A stretch of DNA of 64,000 nt from DASQHL01 sp963843685 (GCA_963843685.1 CAWJLO010000021.1:9843-73842); one strand, 5' to 3'. Positions 25,779 to 35,391 are shown, counted from the first letter of the stretch. The notes: a model not told the origin generated them from the sequence alone. Numbers and translations are program-made.

Positions 25779-27057
25779 ATGAACCGGTGCTGGCTGATCT
25801 CACTCGTGATCCTGTTCTGCGGACTCGCCGTCGGCTGCAGCCAGCGGCCCTCAACTCCTTCCGGTACGCCCGCGCCGCCCGTCACGCCGACGACCGCACT
25901 CTCAACGCCAGAAACTGGCGCCGCGGATCGCCTCCTCGTGTACATGCAACGCGGGACGCAGGTCATCACGAAGGACAATCGCAGCCTCGTTACGTGGTCG
26001 ATCGTGACGTTCGACGCGACGGCGGGCCGCCAGATCTCCTCGTTCGTTGTCGGTGACCCCGACACGCATGAGGCCGCGAGCGAGGCCGTGCTCGCGGGCG
26101 ATCGCGTCATCGTCAACTATGAGCAGAACCTCGTGGTCGTACAACCTCGACGGTTCCGATCCGCGAGAGCTATGGCATGCGTGGCGACCGTGGCTTCATC
26201 ATCTCGGTCGCTGCCTCGCCCGATGGCAGTAAGCTGGCGTTCACCTACGAAGACGGATCGCGTTGCCCCGATCTGCCCGTAGGGTCATGTTTCGGCCCCG
26301 ATGCCACGTTCGTCTACGTCATCGATGCGACTACCGGAGCCGAACTCCTGCGCGTGCCACAGACCGATGCCGGGTTCGATGGTTACATCGGCCAGGCGGC
26401 GATCATCACCTGGCGCGAGGACGGCGCGGCGCTGGCGGTTAGCAGCTACACCTACTCCGAGGCGCCCGGCGACCTCGCGCACAGTCACGCTTGATGGCCA
26501 CGTGCAGACGTACGGTTTCCAGGCGTGATGAGCGTACTATGCTCGTCTCACCAACGCGCGGTACGCAGCCGTCCAGGCCATGGCAGCTCTGTAGCCTCAG
26601 CACTTGGCCCGAGGTGCATGACTTCTCGATCGCCAGCCTCGCGGACGGTCGCACGCTCGTGCACATCCACGACGACAGCCTCAGCTTCTACCCTGTGCGC
26701 TGGTCTCCGGATGGCACTGAGCTCCTGTACCAGACGTATGAAATGACGACGCCAGAATCCGGCTGCAAGGACAAGCTCGCAGGAAGCGAACGCTGGTGGG
26801 TCATCGGCGTCGACGGCGCACCCGCTCGCAGCGTCAGCGACCCGCTCGCCGTGATGCGTCAGTGGTACGGCAACGAGTACGTGGAGTACCGCTGCCTCGG
26901 GAAGCCGGTGCTCGATCCGGCCTGCGTCGACGAAGAACAGCAATCCGCACCGGTGGAGATCTACGTCGACGGAGCGCTCGTCACCACCAGCGCTAACGGG
27001 AGCTTCCAGGTCGTCGGCTTCCTGCCCGGCGAACCCGCACCGACCGCCACGCCCTAG
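25779..27057 (+). pseudogene. lipoprotein with beta-propeller repeats, four frameshifts
   Basis: A secreted lipoprotein-like gene of about 424 aa if four single extra bases are removed. The signal peptide ends in the lipobox LAVGCSQ. TolB/PD40-like repeats are visible as SPDGSKLAFTYEDGSR and RWSPDGTELLYQTYE. The frame shifts forward by one at about 26131 (NLVV to YNLDGSDPREL), about 26175 (to MRGDRGFIIS), about 26485 (to RTVTLDGHVQTYGFQ) and about 26528 (to DERTMLVSPTRG). Several independent lesions in one gene favour decay or a poorly resolved stretch of assembly. Confidence 0.75.
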
Positions 27058-27078
27058 CGATGCGCCCTCGGACCAGCG

Positions 27079-27774
27079 CTACGCCCCCCGCACCACCCGG
27101 AACCCGTAGTCGTTGTACCGGAACGACGGATCGAGGCTGCTTCGCGCCCCGTTGCGGCACACCTTGATCTGGTGCCGCCACGCCCCTCCCCGCGACGCCC
27201 GCCGCTTCCCGGACGCCGGCCCCTTCGGGTTCCGCTTCGGCGATCGCGCGTAGTAGTCCTCCCCGTACCAGTCCGAGCACCACTCGTGCACGTTGTAGCC
27301 CGTGTCCAGCAGCCCGTACCCGTTTGCCTCAGACCGCCCCACGACGTGCGGCGCGTCCTGCGCGAACCGCCCGCCCTCCGGCCCCGGATCGTCGCCCCAG
27401 GGGTACGCCTGCCCGCCGATCCCTCCCCGCATCGCCTTCTCCCGCTCCGCCTCCGTCGGCAGCCGCCACCGCTTGCCCGTGCGCGCCGACAGCCACGCGC
27501 AGTACGCCACCGCGTCGAACCACGACACCCCCACGACCGGCTGCAGCGGCGCGTTGAACGCCGGGTCGTCGTGAAAGCGCGACCGCTCGTGCCCCGTCTC
27601 CGCGACGAATCGCCCGTACTCCTCGTTCGTCACCGGCAGCAGCGCGATCCGGAACGCCGACACGTACACCTCGTGCACCGGCTGCTCGTCGCCGCGCCCC
27701 GCCGCGTCCCCCATCCGAAACACGCCCGCCGGCACCAGCACCGTCTCGACGTCAACCTCAACCCGCTCGGCCAT
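27079..27774 (-). CDS. formylglycine-generating enzyme (SUMF1/EgtB) family protein
   Basis: A 231-aa protein of the FGE-sulfatase domain family: VLVPAGVFRMGDAAGRGDEQ at the start, LLPVTNEEYGRFVAETGH, VSWFDAVAYCAWLSARTGK, RLPTEAEREKAMRGG, YNVHEWCSDWYGEDYYARSP and SRGGAWRHQ. Members oxidise cysteine of sulfatases or act in ergothioneine synthesis; many are uncharacterised. No sulfatase gene is adjacent except the alkaline-phosphatase-superfamily gene on the other side, transcribed divergently. TAGAAT lies 6 nt before the start. Confidence 0.88.
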   Translation of the reverse strand: MAERVEVDVETVLVPAGVFRMGDAAGRGDEQPVHEVYVSAFRIALLPVTNEEYGRFVAETGHERSRFHDDPAFNAPLQPVVGVSWFDAVAYCAWLSARTGKRWRLPTEAEREKAMRGGIGGQAYPWGDDPGPEGGRFAQDAPHVVGRSEANGYGLLDTGYNVHEWCSDWYGEDYYARSPKRNPKGPASGKRRASRGGAWRHQIKVCRNGARSSLDPSFRYNDYGFRVVRGA

Positions 27775-27780
27775 ACCGCA

Positions 27781-27786
27781 ATTCTA
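27781..27786 (-). promoter_or_regulatory. -10 box TAGAAT, leaderless-type
   Basis: TAGAAT with a 6-nt gap to the ATG of the FGE-like gene; no Shine-Dalgarno sequence is present. Confidence 0.5.
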
Positions 27787-27873
27787 CGGCCGCCATGAAC
27801 GCACCGATAATCCCCGCCCGTTGCGCCTTCCCCCGTCGTGGCCGAAGATGCGAGAACCACCGGAGGCCAAACC

Positions 27874-29844
27874 ATGACCACAACCCAGCGAACGCCGCAC
27901 ACCGCCACGCCTGTCGGCCCCGAACGCCTGCGCGGCCAGGGCCTCGATGAGCACCAGTACGAGTCCGGCGACCGCGCCATCCACGCGATGCTCACCGACC
28001 CCACGGCCGGCCCCCAGACCGACATGGTCTTCACCTACCGCGACGGCGCCTACGAGATCTGGGCCGCCCGCGGCATGGTCCGCTTCCAGCGCTTCTACGC
28101 TGCCGATGGCCACGGTTACGAGTACGACGTCATCGAGCAGATCGGCGAAAACCCGGTCGAGAACCAGGATCGCCGCGCCCTCACGACGATCGCGGACGAG
28201 CTCGCCGCCTCGAAGGCCTCCGGCTTCCCCGGCATCGAGGCCAACACCGCCTACGTCGAGCCCGAGCACAACAGCTACCCCTTCGCCTACGAGCGCATCG
28301 CCCAGCTCTTCGACAGCCCCAACGCCCCGGACCTCGCCGTAAACCCCAAGGCCTACGCCTTCGGCCGCCAGCCCGGCCAGCACGGTGCCCTCGACGCCAT
28401 CCAGGCGCGATCGCCCCTCGTCTTCTCCGGCCCCGGCATCAAGCGCGGCGAGATGATCGACGCGCCGTCGCGCCAGATCGACATCGCGCCGACCATCGCC
28501 CGCCTCTTCGGCTTCCCTCTCATCGACGGCGCCGACGTCACGGGCCGCACGTCGTCGGAGCGCGGTGTCGCGCCCGATGTCTACCTCAAGCGCCAGGACG
28601 GCCGCGTGCTCGAAGAGGTGCTCGACGCCACGAGCGACGCGCGCCCCGAGCGCGTCTACATCCTCCTCCTCGACGGTCAGAGCAACACGGAGCTCAAGCA
28701 CCGCCTCGCGGAGGACGCCGACGCTATCCCGCACCTCCGCCGCATCATCCGCAACGGCGCCATGCTCGAGCACGGCTCCTTCACCAACTTCCCCAGCATC
28801 ACCTGGCCCAGCCACAACGCCATCGGCACCGGCGCCTGGGGTGGCCACCACGACATCGTCAACCCCACCTACTACCTCCGCGAGACGCGCGAGGTCGTCA
28901 CGCCGCAGGGCCAGCAGTTTGAGACGGCGAAGTTCCTCGGTGACGGCGTCGAGACGCTGTACGAGGCCTTCCACCGAGTCTTCGGCCCGTGGCAGGGCCA
29001 AACCGGCGCCTTCACCGCCTCGATCCACGAGCCCTGCACCCGCGGCGCCGATCACGCCACGCTCGAGCGCCGCGTCATCGGCGACCGCGACCGCCTCAAG
29101 GAACTCACCGCTCGCTACACCGGCGACACCAACCCGCGCTGGGAGGCCGAGGGCCAGAAGGGCGCGCACATGGAGTCCGTGATCGAGAATCGCGGCCTCG
29201 CGCAGTCGCTCCTCCTCTACACCGACGACTCCCACCCCGCGCCGAAGTTCATGTTCCACGAGTTCGCGCTCACCGACGGCGTCGGCCACGACTACGGCCC
29301 GCACTCGGACGGCCAGCGCTCCGCCCTCGACGAGACGGACGTCCGCGTCGGCCGCATCATGGAGATGCTCGAAGCGCGCGGCATGCTCGACGACACGCTC
29401 TTCATCATCACCACGGATCACGGCATGGCGCCCGTCGACGCCTCCCTCAAGGCGACGCAGGTGAAGGCCGTGACGGACGCCGGCATGAAGGCGCAGATCC
29501 CCGACCCCCTCGTCTACCTCATCGACATGGCCGTCACCATCACGCGCCACGAAGACGGCCGCACCGCCATGGTCGAAGTGCTCGCGAACGACGCCGACAC
29601 CTCCGGCGAGCGCCCGCCCGTGTCAGGCGCCGAGGTCACGCTGAGCACGCACGGCGCGAAGGTGCTGGCCCGCGCCCGCACCGACAGCGGCGGCACCTGC
29701 GGCCTCCCCCTCCCGCTCGACGCCGAGCCGGCTGACCTCTACGTCACCGTCCACCACGACGACTACAACCCGCGCCACCTCCGCCTCGACGGCACGCCCG
29801 TGATGGAGGATCTGCGCACCCTCCTGTACGGCGACCGCGCCTGA
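27874..29844 (+). CDS. alkaline phosphatase superfamily phosphodiesterase
   Basis: A 656-aa protein of the type I phosphodiesterase/nucleotide pyrophosphatase group. The complete catalytic domain lies in the second half: ILLLDGQSNTELKHRL (metal Asp), FPSITWPSHNAIGTGAWGG (nucleophile region), DGVGHDYGPHSD (metal Asp/His) and IITTDHGMAP. The first 220 residues look like a second, partial copy: RSPLVFSGPGIKRGEMID and RQIDIAPTIARLFGFPLIDG are the usual C-terminal portion of this fold. The final 90 residues form a carboxypeptidase-regulatory-like beta domain. GGAGG precedes the ATG by 7 nt. Substrate unknown; no signal peptide. Confidence 0.85.
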   Translation: MTTTQRTPHTATPVGPERLRGQGLDEHQYESGDRAIHAMLTDPTAGPQTDMVFTYRDGAYEIWAARGMVRFQRFYAADGHGYEYDVIEQIGENPVENQDRRALTTIADELAASKASGFPGIEANTAYVEPEHNSYPFAYERIAQLFDSPNAPDLAVNPKAYAFGRQPGQHGALDAIQARSPLVFSGPGIKRGEMIDAPSRQIDIAPTIARLFGFPLIDGADVTGRTSSERGVAPDVYLKRQDGRVLEEVLDATSDARPERVYILLLDGQSNTELKHRLAEDADAIPHLRRIIRNGAMLEHGSFTNFPSITWPSHNAIGTGAWGGHHDIVNPTYYLRETREVVTPQGQQFETAKFLGDGVETLYEAFHRVFGPWQGQTGAFTASIHEPCTRGADHATLERRVIGDRDRLKELTARYTGDTNPRWEAEGQKGAHMESVIENRGLAQSLLLYTDDSHPAPKFMFHEFALTDGVGHDYGPHSDGQRSALDETDVRVGRIMEMLEARGMLDDTLFIITTDHGMAPVDASLKATQVKAVTDAGMKAQIPDPLVYLIDMAVTITRHEDGRTAMVEVLANDADTSGERPPVSGAEVTLSTHGAKVLARARTDSGGTCGLPLPLDAEPADLYVTVHHDDYNPRHLRLDGTPVMEDLRTLLYGDRA

Positions 29845-29893
29845 GCGCCGTAGGGGACAGCCCGCTGCGCCCGCCCGCCACGCAGAGATTCGG

Positions 29894-29908
29894 GGCTAGT
29901 CACTAGCC
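29894..29908. promoter_or_regulatory. palindrome upstream of DinB gene
   Basis: GGCTAGTCACTAGCC, a 7-bp inverted repeat with one central base. It overlaps the expected -35 position (17 bp before TATGCT at 29920-29925), so it could be an operator. Confidence 0.4.
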
Positions 29909-29919
29909 AATCGGTAGTG

Positions 29920-29925
29920 TATGCT
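29920..29925 (+). promoter_or_regulatory. -10 box TATGCT, leaderless-type
   Basis: TATGCT with a 6-nt gap to the ATG at 29932; no Shine-Dalgarno sequence. Confidence 0.5.
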
Positions 29926-29931
29926 CGCCGC

Positions 29932-30450
29932 ATGGTCACCGAAGACGTCGCCACACGCGTTCGCAGCTACATCCAGCACCAGGCCAAGAAGGGCCCTGCG
30001 ACCGTCGCCGGCATCGTCGCCGATCCGCAGGCGCGCCTCCTCGGCATCCTGGAGCCGCTCGACGAGTCCGTCACCACCCGCAAGCCCGCCCCCGACGAGT
30101 GGTGCGTCCGCGAGCTCCTCCGCCACGTCATCGACGCCGAGAACGGGACCGCGACCATGGTCGAACGCCTCGCGGCCGGGACCGCCATCTCGCGGGAGCC
30201 CCGCGCCGGCACCGCGAAGGAAGACGACAGCCGCACGTACTCACAGATGCTCGACGAGCTGCGGTCAGCCAACAAGCGCCTGCAGGACGTCCTCGCCGCA
30301 TTCCCCCCTGACCCGAACATGGAGCTAACGGCCGCCCACCCCTTCTTCGGTGAGCTCAACTGCATGGAGTGGGCCGCCTTCCAGAAGGTCCACGACGAAG
30401 ACCACATCCAGCACACGCAGAAGATCCTCGCCGCCGTCACCAGCGCATAA
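29932..30450 (+). CDS. DinB-like (DUF664/DfsB) protein
   Basis: A 172-aa four-helix bundle of the DinB/YfiT superfamily: RLLGILEPLDESVTTRKPAP, DEWCVRELLRHVIDAENGTA (first metal His) and HDEDHIQHTQKILAAV (C-terminal His pair). These proteins are thiol-dependent transferases or metalloenzymes in stress response. The start at 29932 is set by the TATGCT box; a palindrome lies upstream. It is separate from the DinB-like domain fused to the methyltransferase at 6538. Confidence 0.85.
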   Translation: MVTEDVATRVRSYIQHQAKKGPATVAGIVADPQARLLGILEPLDESVTTRKPAPDEWCVRELLRHVIDAENGTATMVERLAAGTAISREPRAGTAKEDDSRTYSQMLDELRSANKRLQDVLAAFPPDPNMELTAAHPFFGELNCMEWAAFQKVHDEDHIQHTQKILAAVTSA

Positions 30451-30765
30451 CCGGGGATCCGCGCTGTCCGATCATCGCCTCGGTGGCAGCCGCCGCTTGG
30501 CGACCAATTGACGATCTCGATCACCGACGAGTTTCTCGCGAGAACCGCGCGCGCAGCGCGAAAGCAGGGAGTGCAGAGAGCGCAGCGCCCTCTGCCGGGG
30601 GCTCCGGGGGTGTCCCCCGGAAACACATTCTTTCTTCGGTGGTGCAGGGTACGCAAAGCGGACACTGCGCCACCGTCGACACGACCTCGAACGCCTGTCA
30701 TTCCGAGCGCCAGCGAGGAATCCTCCCGGCAGCGTCGGGACCACCACGTCCGCCACGACCGACAA
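30451..30765. other. intergenic region with dispersed repeat
   Basis: No gene is supported. The centre (30563-30679) is copy A of the hairpin-rich repeat also present at 43.6-43.9 kb. The flanks show no other structure. Confidence 0.6.
30563..30679. repeat. dispersed hairpin repeat, copy A
   Basis: Shares with 43815-43930 a GTGCAG-rich core, GCGCAGCGCCC, then CCGGGGGTGTCCCCCGG and a second block with inverted arms GGTGGTGCAG and CTGCGCCACC. The spacer between the two blocks differs. No coding capacity; MITE/REP-like. Confidence 0.75.
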
Positions 30766-31884
30766 CTACCCCGGCAACGCCTGCGCCAGCGGCACGTACC
30801 GGAGCTCCAGCGACTCCGCCAGCGCCTCGTACGTCACCTGCCCCTCGCTCACCAGCACGCCCTTCGCCAGCGACGCGTCTTCGAGCAGCGCCTGCCTCGT
30901 CCCGAGATTCGCCAGCTCCAGCACGTACGGCAGCGTCGCCGCCGTCAGCGCCGCCGTCGAGGTCTGCGGTACCGCCCCCGGCATGTTGGCGACGCAGTAG
31001 TGCACCACGCCCTCCTCCACGTACACCGGATCGTCGTGCGTCGTCGCCCGCGACGTCTCGCACGTCCCGCCCTGGTCGATGGACACGTCGACGACCACCG
31101 CGCCTTCGCCCATCCCCCGCACCATCTCGCGCGTCACCAGCTTCGGCGCCGCCGCGCCCGGAACCAGCACCGCGCAGATCAGCACGTCGGCCGACTTGAG
31201 CGCCTGCGCGATCGCCATCGGGCTCGACATCAGCGTCGTCGTCCGGCCCGGCCACAGCCGCTGCACCAGTCGCAGCTTCTCCAGCCGCGTGTCGAACACC
31301 GTCACCCGCGCCCCCAGCGCCACCGCCGTCTCGATCGCGTTCTCCGCCACGATCCCCGCGCCCAGCACGACGACGTGCGCCGGCGGCGCCCCCGGCAGCC
31401 CGGAGATCAGCTTCCCGCGCCCCGGCCCCGGCTTCCGCAGGTACTGCGACCCGATCTCCGTCGCCATCCGTCCGGCGATCTGGCTCATCGGGATCAGCAG
31501 CGGCAGCGATCCGTCCGGCAACTGCACCGTCTCGTACGCGATCGCCGTCACCTTCGAGTCGATCAGCACGCGCGTCAGGTCCGGCGCCGCCGCCAGGTGC
31601 AGATACGTGAACAGCGTCTGGTTGTCGCGGATCAGCCAGTACTCCGGCGGCAGCGGCTCTTTCACCTTCACCACCAGGTCCGCCCGCGCCCACACGTCCC
31701 GCGCGTCACCGACCACCGTCGCCCCGGCCGAGCAGTACGCGTCGTCGCTCGCGAGGATCCCCCGCCCGGCTCCGCGCTCCACGAGCACCGTGTGCCCGGC
31801 CCCGACGAGCGCGTGCGCCCCCTCCGGCGTCAGCCCGACCCGGAACTCCTCGTTCTTGATCTCGCGTACAGTCCCGACGATCAT
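30766..31884 (-). CDS. ald: alanine dehydrogenase
   Basis: A 372-aa alanine dehydrogenase (alanine + NAD = pyruvate + ammonium + NADH). The substrate-binding residues of the family are at the expected positions: R15 in NEEFRVGLTPEGA, K75 in VVKVKEPLPPEYW and H96 in LFTYLHLAA. The NAD loop is VVVLGAGIVAENAIETAVAL. The length matches the family. Upstream GATACT sits 8 nt before the start. A repeat copy lies just downstream. Confidence 0.93.
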   Translation of the reverse strand: MIVGTVREIKNEEFRVGLTPEGAHALVGAGHTVLVERGAGRGILASDDAYCSAGATVVGDARDVWARADLVVKVKEPLPPEYWLIRDNQTLFTYLHLAAAPDLTRVLIDSKVTAIAYETVQLPDGSLPLLIPMSQIAGRMATEIGSQYLRKPGPGRGKLISGLPGAPPAHVVVLGAGIVAENAIETAVALGARVTVFDTRLEKLRLVQRLWPGRTTTLMSSPMAIAQALKSADVLICAVLVPGAAAPKLVTREMVRGMGEGAVVVDVSIDQGGTCETSRATTHDDPVYVEEGVVHYCVANMPGAVPQTSTAALTAATLPYVLELANLGTRQALLEDASLAKGVLVSEGQVTYEALAESLELRYVPLAQALPG

Positions 31885-31970
31885 CCGCTACCAGTATCGG
31901 CGTAGATCCGCCCCGCGGGTGTGCCGCCCACGATCTCAGTCTAGCTTGCGCGACCTGCCATAATCGCCCC

Positions 31971-32721
31971 ATGGCGGACGAGCGTCTGTACTTCGAGGAC
32001 GTCAATGGCGAGCGGATTGCGGTCGCCTTCCACGAGGCCGAATCCGCCGCCGCGCGTCGTGTCGTGGTCATGGTGCACGGGTTCCACGGCGACAAGATCC
32101 GGCAGCGCCCGCCACTTCGTCGATCTCGCCCGCGAGCTTGCGAGGGACGGCGTGTCGACCCTCCGCTTCGACCAGCCCGGCAGCGGCGACTCCTCCGGCA
32201 GCTTCGAGGACGCCTCGTTCGACGCGTGGGTTGCCACCATCGAGCACTTCGCCCGACGCCTGCACGCGGATGGTCACGCAGTGGCACTGCTCGGGGAGAG
32301 CATGGGCGGTGGCGCCGTGCTGTCGGCCGCCGCCCTGCTCGATCAACTCGTCCGAGGCATCGTGCTCTGGAACGCCGATCCAATGTCCGGTGCCGATGCT
32401 ACGCCGGTGCCCGACGTCATGCCGGAGGAGGGTGGTCAACGGGTGAGCGCTGCCTACTGGCGCGAGGCGTCCGCCTTTGACTTCCGGGACGCCTACCGGA
32501 GCTTGCACGTGCCGGTGTACATGGTCTTCGGGACCGCCGATCACTTCGTCCCCGTCGCCTCCGCGCGCCTCCTCGAGTCGCAGTGCAAGCCGGGCGACCG
32601 AGTCCGCGTCATCGACGGGCTGCCTCACAGCGCGTGGCCTGTTGCTTTGCGTGACGACATCTTCCGCGAGACGAGAGACTGGATCCTCGCGGTGACGGGC
32701 CTGACTGACGCTCACCGGTAG
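31971..32721 (+). pseudogene. alpha/beta hydrolase, one frameshift
   Basis: An alpha/beta-hydrolase of 249 aa after correction. VVVMVHGFHGDKI is the oxyanion strand, FDQPGSGDSSG and LLGESMGGGAVL (nucleophile Ser) follow, then VFGTADHFVP (Asp) and DGLPHSAWP (His). The frame breaks at 32099-32100, where removing one C gives GDKIGSARHFVDLAREL. CATAAT lies 6 nt before ATG. The stop overlaps the end of the convergent epimerase gene by 10 bp. The substrate is unknown. Confidence 0.8.
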
Positions 32722-33625
32722 TGCAGCGCCAGCTCCGACACCCACCGCCTGCCCACGACCTCGCGCTTCTCCTCCAACCACTCGCGTCAGCCGCGTCCGC
32801 CCCGCCGGCGCGCTCTCCGTCACCAGGAGTCCCGCCACCAGCCCGTGCACCTCGTCCGCCGTCAGCACCACGTCCCTCACCGCCAGCCCGATGACCTGCG
32901 ACAGCCGCAGCGCCACCGTCGGCGGCATGTGCACGATGCAGCGACCGGCTCCGCACCGCGCTCCGGATCGCCCGCGCCAGCTCGTTGAACGTGAACGTCT
33001 CCGGTCCGATCGCGTCCACGACGCTGTTTCCGCGCCCCGCCCCCGCCTCCACCGCCAGCTCCGCCAGGTCGTCGACGAAGATCGGCTGCAGCCCGTACTC
33101 GCCCGAGCCCGGCACGCCGAACAGCGGAAACCGCCGCAGCAGCCAGGCGATGTTGTTGATCAGCACCCCCTGCTCGCCGAAGATCACCGCCGGCCGCAGG
33201 ATGGCGTACTCCATCCCCGACTCCATCACGTCGCGCTCCAGCCGCGCCTTGCCACTGAAGTACGGGAGCGGCGAGTCGGCCGACGGGTTCGTGATGCTCA
33301 CGTGCACGATCCGCCGCACCCCGGCGTTACGCGCCGCCTCGATCAGCGCCTGCGTGTTCGCGACGGCACGCTCGAACGTCATCGCGCCCCGCTCGAAGCG
33401 GATCCAGTACGTGTTGTAGAGCACCCTCGCCCCGCGCATGCTCTCCGCCATGGCCGCCGGGTCGTCGAAGCGAAACGGTGCGGCGCTCACCGCCCCGCCG
33501 AACGGGTTCGCGCGCCCCGGGTGCCCGGTCAGCGTCCGCACCTCGACGCCGCGCGCCAGCAGCCGCTCGGCGATGTGCCGCCCGCTGAACCCGAACGCTC
33601 CCGTGACAACGTGCAGCTCACCCAT
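32712..33625 (-). pseudogene. NAD(P)-binding epimerase-like protein, two frameshifts
   Basis: An extended/atypical short-chain dehydrogenase of 303 aa after two single-base corrections. Gly-rich motif VTGAFGFSGRHIAERLL, then VSITNPSADSPLPYFSGKAR (active-site Tyr-x3-Lys replaced by YFSGK) and YAILRPAVIFGEQG; related to NmrA/complex I NDUFA9-like proteins. The frame shifts by one extra base near 32935 (ELARAIRSAV to MPPTVALRLSQVIGLAVRD) and near 32785 (to EWLEEKREVVGRRWVSELAL). Both are one-base gains. Confidence 0.8.
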
Positions 33626-33689
33626 GCCAAAGCCTACGCGCTGATCGGCGTCGCTGGATCAACGGCGGATCGCCGGAGATAGCAGAAGA

Positions 33690-33713
33690 CCGCGACGGGG
33701 GAGCTTGTCGCGG
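33690..33713 (-). terminator. hairpin after FAH operon
   Basis: Arms CCGCGAC and GTCGCGG around a 10-nt loop, followed on the minus strand by TCTTCT. It lies 120 bp downstream of the FAH stop codon. The T-tract is weak. The remaining intergenic bases to 33834 show nothing else. Confidence 0.4.
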
Positions 33714-33834
33714 CCTTCCACTGCGTATTGCCGTATTCGTTGGAGGTCACCCGCATCATAGTGGGCGGATATTGAGAGGCTGTGAGCGAATCGTTAAATG
33801 AGTGTGTACGGCTGGACGACGGGCGAATCCGGGC

Positions 33835-34716
33835 CTACGACCCGACCACGTTCCGCAGCACCCCGATCGCCGGGATCTCCGCCTCCACGACGTCCCCCGG
33901 CTTGAGGAACTCCGGCGGCTTCCGGCCCACCCCCACGCCCGACGGCGTCCCCGTCAGCAGGATGTCGCCCGGATACAACGTCATCCCCGCCGACCATTCG
34001 CTGATCAGCCGCGGGATGTTGAAGATCAGGTGCTGCGTGTTCGACCGCTGCTTCTCGACGCCGTTGACGCGCAGCGTGATGTCCAGCGCGTGCGGGTCGC
34101 CGATCTCGTCAGCCGTCACCACCACCGGGCCCAGCGGGCAGAATCCGTCGAGCCCCTTCCCCTTGTACCACTGCCCGTGCTTCCCCTGCAGGTCGCGCGC
34201 CGTCACGTCGTTCGCCACCGTGTAGCCGAACACGTACTCCATCGCGTCCGATTCCGCGATGTCGCGCCCCTCGCGCCCGATGATCACCGCCAGCTCGACC
34301 TCCCAGTCGATCGCCGTGCTCACCTTGCCGTGCCACGGGATCTCCGCGTCCGGTCCGATCACCGTCGAAGGCGGCTTCGTGAAGAACACCGGGTACTTCG
34401 GCGCGTCCGCGCCCACCACCGACTTCGACTCGGCGACGTGCTCCGCGTAGTTCAACCCCACGCACACCACGTTCTGCCGCGGTCGCCGGATCGGCGCCAG
34501 CAGCCGCACCGACGACAACGCGTGTCCCGCCGTCTTATCCTTCGCGGCGTGCTCAGCGAGCGCCCGCGCGGCTGTGAGGGCAGGAGCCCCCCGCTCGATG
34601 AACCGGAGCATGTCGTCCGGCGCGCCACCGGACGCCACATCGATGATCCGGTCGCCCACCACCAGCCCAAGGTGTGCGCCGTCGCCGTCGGTTTCTTCGT
34701 ACGTCGCCAGCCGCAT
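33835..34716 (-). CDS. fumarylacetoacetate hydrolase family protein
   Basis: A 293-aa FAH-fold protein. The conserved core is present: VVCVGLNYAEHVAESK, PVFFTKPPSTVIGP, DWEVELAVIIGREGRDI (metal Glu/Asp), FGYTVANDVTARDLQ, and GDILLTGTPSGVGVGRKPPE. Such enzymes hydrolyse C-C bonds or decarboxylate acylpyruvates in aromatic and sugar catabolism; the substrate is not given by context. Its ATG overlaps the stop codon of the GAF gene (TGATG), so the two are coupled. Confidence 0.92.
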   Translation of the reverse strand: MRLATYEETDGDGAHLGLVVGDRIIDVASGGAPDDMLRFIERGAPALTAARALAEHAAKDKTAGHALSSVRLLAPIRRPRQNVVCVGLNYAEHVAESKSVVGADAPKYPVFFTKPPSTVIGPDAEIPWHGKVSTAIDWEVELAVIIGREGRDIAESDAMEYVFGYTVANDVTARDLQGKHGQWYKGKGLDGFCPLGPVVVTADEIGDPHALDITLRVNGVEKQRSNTQHLIFNIPRLISEWSAGMTLYPGDILLTGTPSGVGVGRKPPEFLKPGDVVEAEIPAIGVLRNVVGS

Positions 34717-35297
34717 CAGTACCACGACCGTTCGATGATCAACCCCGCATGGTGCCCCAGCACTCGCAACACCTGCTCGTCCTCCGTATCAAACTCGCCT
34801 CCGCCGCGCCGGTCCGTCACGTACAGCGCGCCGCGCACGTCGCCTCCGCAGAAGATCGGCACGCCGAGCAGCTCCTTCATCGGGGGATGCTTCGGCGGGA
34901 AGCCAAACGCCTTCGCGTCGATTGAGACGTCCTTCAGGTGCACCGTCAGCCCGTCCTGCCGCATCGACCCCAGCGGCCCGTGCCCCTGCGGCGGCCCCTT
35001 GAGCGCCCCCAGCGCCTTCTCGTCCATCCCGCTCACGACGAACCCCTCGACGTAGTCCACGGCGCCCGTCACAGCCAGCGCCCCGTACGTGCCGTGCGTC
35101 ATCTCCCGCGCCACGTCCACCACGTGCTGCAGCGCGTCGAGCGGCGTCGTTGGCGGGTGCTTCTTGTTCCGCTCCGCCAGCTTCCGCAGCGCCCGGTACT
35201 CCGGGTCGCGGTCGCGGTCCAGCAGCCCCCGCCGCGGCCCCGCCGCCTCCTCCACCTGCTCAGCCAGTTCTCTCTGCACGTCGGTCTTCGCGCTCAC
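34716..35297 (-). CDS. GAF-domain protein
   Basis: A 193-aa protein: an N-terminal basic, coiled segment (AEQVEEAAGPRRGLLDRDRD; YRALRKLAERNKKHPPT) and a GAF domain (DALQHVVDVAREMTHGTYGA; LGVPIFCGGDVRGALYVTDR; FDTEDEQVLRVLGHHAGLII), closest to the GAF modules of DosS/DevS-like sensors. No kinase domain follows. The start is uncertain: a GTG at 35297 gives the compact protein; a longer frame upstream lacks conserved sequence. It is coupled to the FAH gene. Confidence 0.75.
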   Translation of the reverse strand: MSAKTDVQRELAEQVEEAAGPRRGLLDRDRDPEYRALRKLAERNKKHPPTTPLDALQHVVDVAREMTHGTYGALAVTGAVDYVEGFVVSGMDEKALGALKGPPQGHGPLGSMRQDGLTVHLKDVSIDAKAFGFPPKHPPMKELLGVPIFCGGDVRGALYVTDRRGGGEFDTEDEQVLRVLGHHAGLIIERSWY

Positions 35298-35391
35298 GAT
35301 CAACAGGTTACCGCCGCGGCGGGTACCGGGCGAACGTCGCCTCTCGGAGCATGCCGGCTGGCCGTAGACGCCGCCTCGCGCGTGCGGCACC

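Noticed and set aside
24440..26116. 558-aa open frame on the minus strand
   Set aside because: Covers the opposite strand of the alcohol dehydrogenase; no motif.
27784..29550. 588-aa open frame on the minus strand
   Set aside because: Antisense shadow of the phosphodiesterase gene; Ala/Arg/Gly/Val-rich with no motif or start signal.
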